In this document: positions 5,005-5,034 of the stretch, in pieces
Layout: every line of letters starts with the position of its first letter
Numbering within the stretch: the stretch's first letter is position 1
Translations under genes and position numbers: made by a program
The notes under the pieces: generated by a model
The model's input: only the letters and a program-made list of their open reading frames with translations
Database searches by the model: none
Told to the model about the DNA's origin: nothing
Assembly: GCA_023437255.1 (NCBI GenBank)
Contig: JAEZGR010000334.1
Location: 1-5,034 of the forward strand
Direction: 5' to 3'
DNA from: Pseudomonadota bacterium
GTDB lineage: Bacteria; Pseudomonadota; Gammaproteobacteria; Burkholderiales; Burkholderiaceae_B
Length of the DNA: 5,034 nt

Positions 5005-5034
5005 ATGACTGTCCATCTCCTTGCCCTTGAAACG
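5005..5034 (+). CDS. tsaB: Start of a gene, probably tsaB (tRNA threonylcarbamoyladenosine biosynthesis protein), cut by the right edge
   Basis: Only ten codons are visible, reading MTVHLLALET. This resembles the opening beta strand of TsaB/YeaZ proteins, which begin with a hydrophobic ILAxDTS or LLALETS motif of the ASKHA fold. TsaB is the non-catalytic partner of TsaD in making t6A on ANN-decoding tRNAs. A -10-like box directly upstream supports the start. Ten residues cannot exclude another ASKHA-fold protein or an unrelated one, so the name is tentative. Confidence 0.55.
   Translation, partial: MTVHLLALET

Overview
The window looks like ordinary chromosomal DNA from a GC-rich betaproteobacterium. 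The best fit is Burkholderiales, family Alcaligenaceae (Bordetella, Achromobacter, Pusillimonas and relatives). This rests on three points: mfd diverges from an ispD-ispF pair; the two-component pair resembles RisA/RisS, including a phospho-acceptor at residue 60 of the regulator; and the proteins read like betaproteobacterial versions of their families. The family assignment is inferred from remembered homologues, not from a search. I see no mobile element, phage gene, tRNA or rRNA gene, CRISPR array or foreign-looking base composition.

Layout, left to right. Positions 1-748 (minus) hold the first 249 codons of mfd, the transcription-repair coupling factor, which runs off the left edge. A 27-bp divergent gap separates it from ispD (776-1486, plus) and ispF (1524-2003, plus), the third and fifth enzymes of the MEP isoprenoid pathway. 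A 21-bp convergent gap follows. Then come three minus-strand genes, which in their own reading order are risA (4814-4080, OmpR-type regulator), risS (4042-2645, EnvZ-like sensor kinase) and a 182-residue AhpC-type peroxiredoxin (2573-2025). A 190-bp divergent region (4815-5004) leads to a plus-strand gene start at 5005, of which only ten codons are visible; it is probably tsaB.

How the genes work together. ispD and ispF act two steps apart in one pathway and form a tight operon. RisS senses across the inner membrane and is expected to phosphorylate RisA. The peroxiredoxin lies downstream on the same strand but has its own Shine-Dalgarno sequence and a possible promoter, so co-regulation with risAS is uncertain. 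mfd and tsaB are housekeeping genes in opposite-facing units.

I do not see an undescribed multi-gene system. The points worth a second look are regulatory: near-leaderless promoter architecture at mfd, ispD and tsaB, with overlapping divergent -10 boxes at mfd/ispD; a hairpin that pairs the risS start codon in the risA-risS spacer; a perfect dyad enclosing a candidate -10 box ahead of the peroxiredoxin gene; and several dyads and a tandem repeat in the risA-tsaB region. All of these are read by eye and untested.
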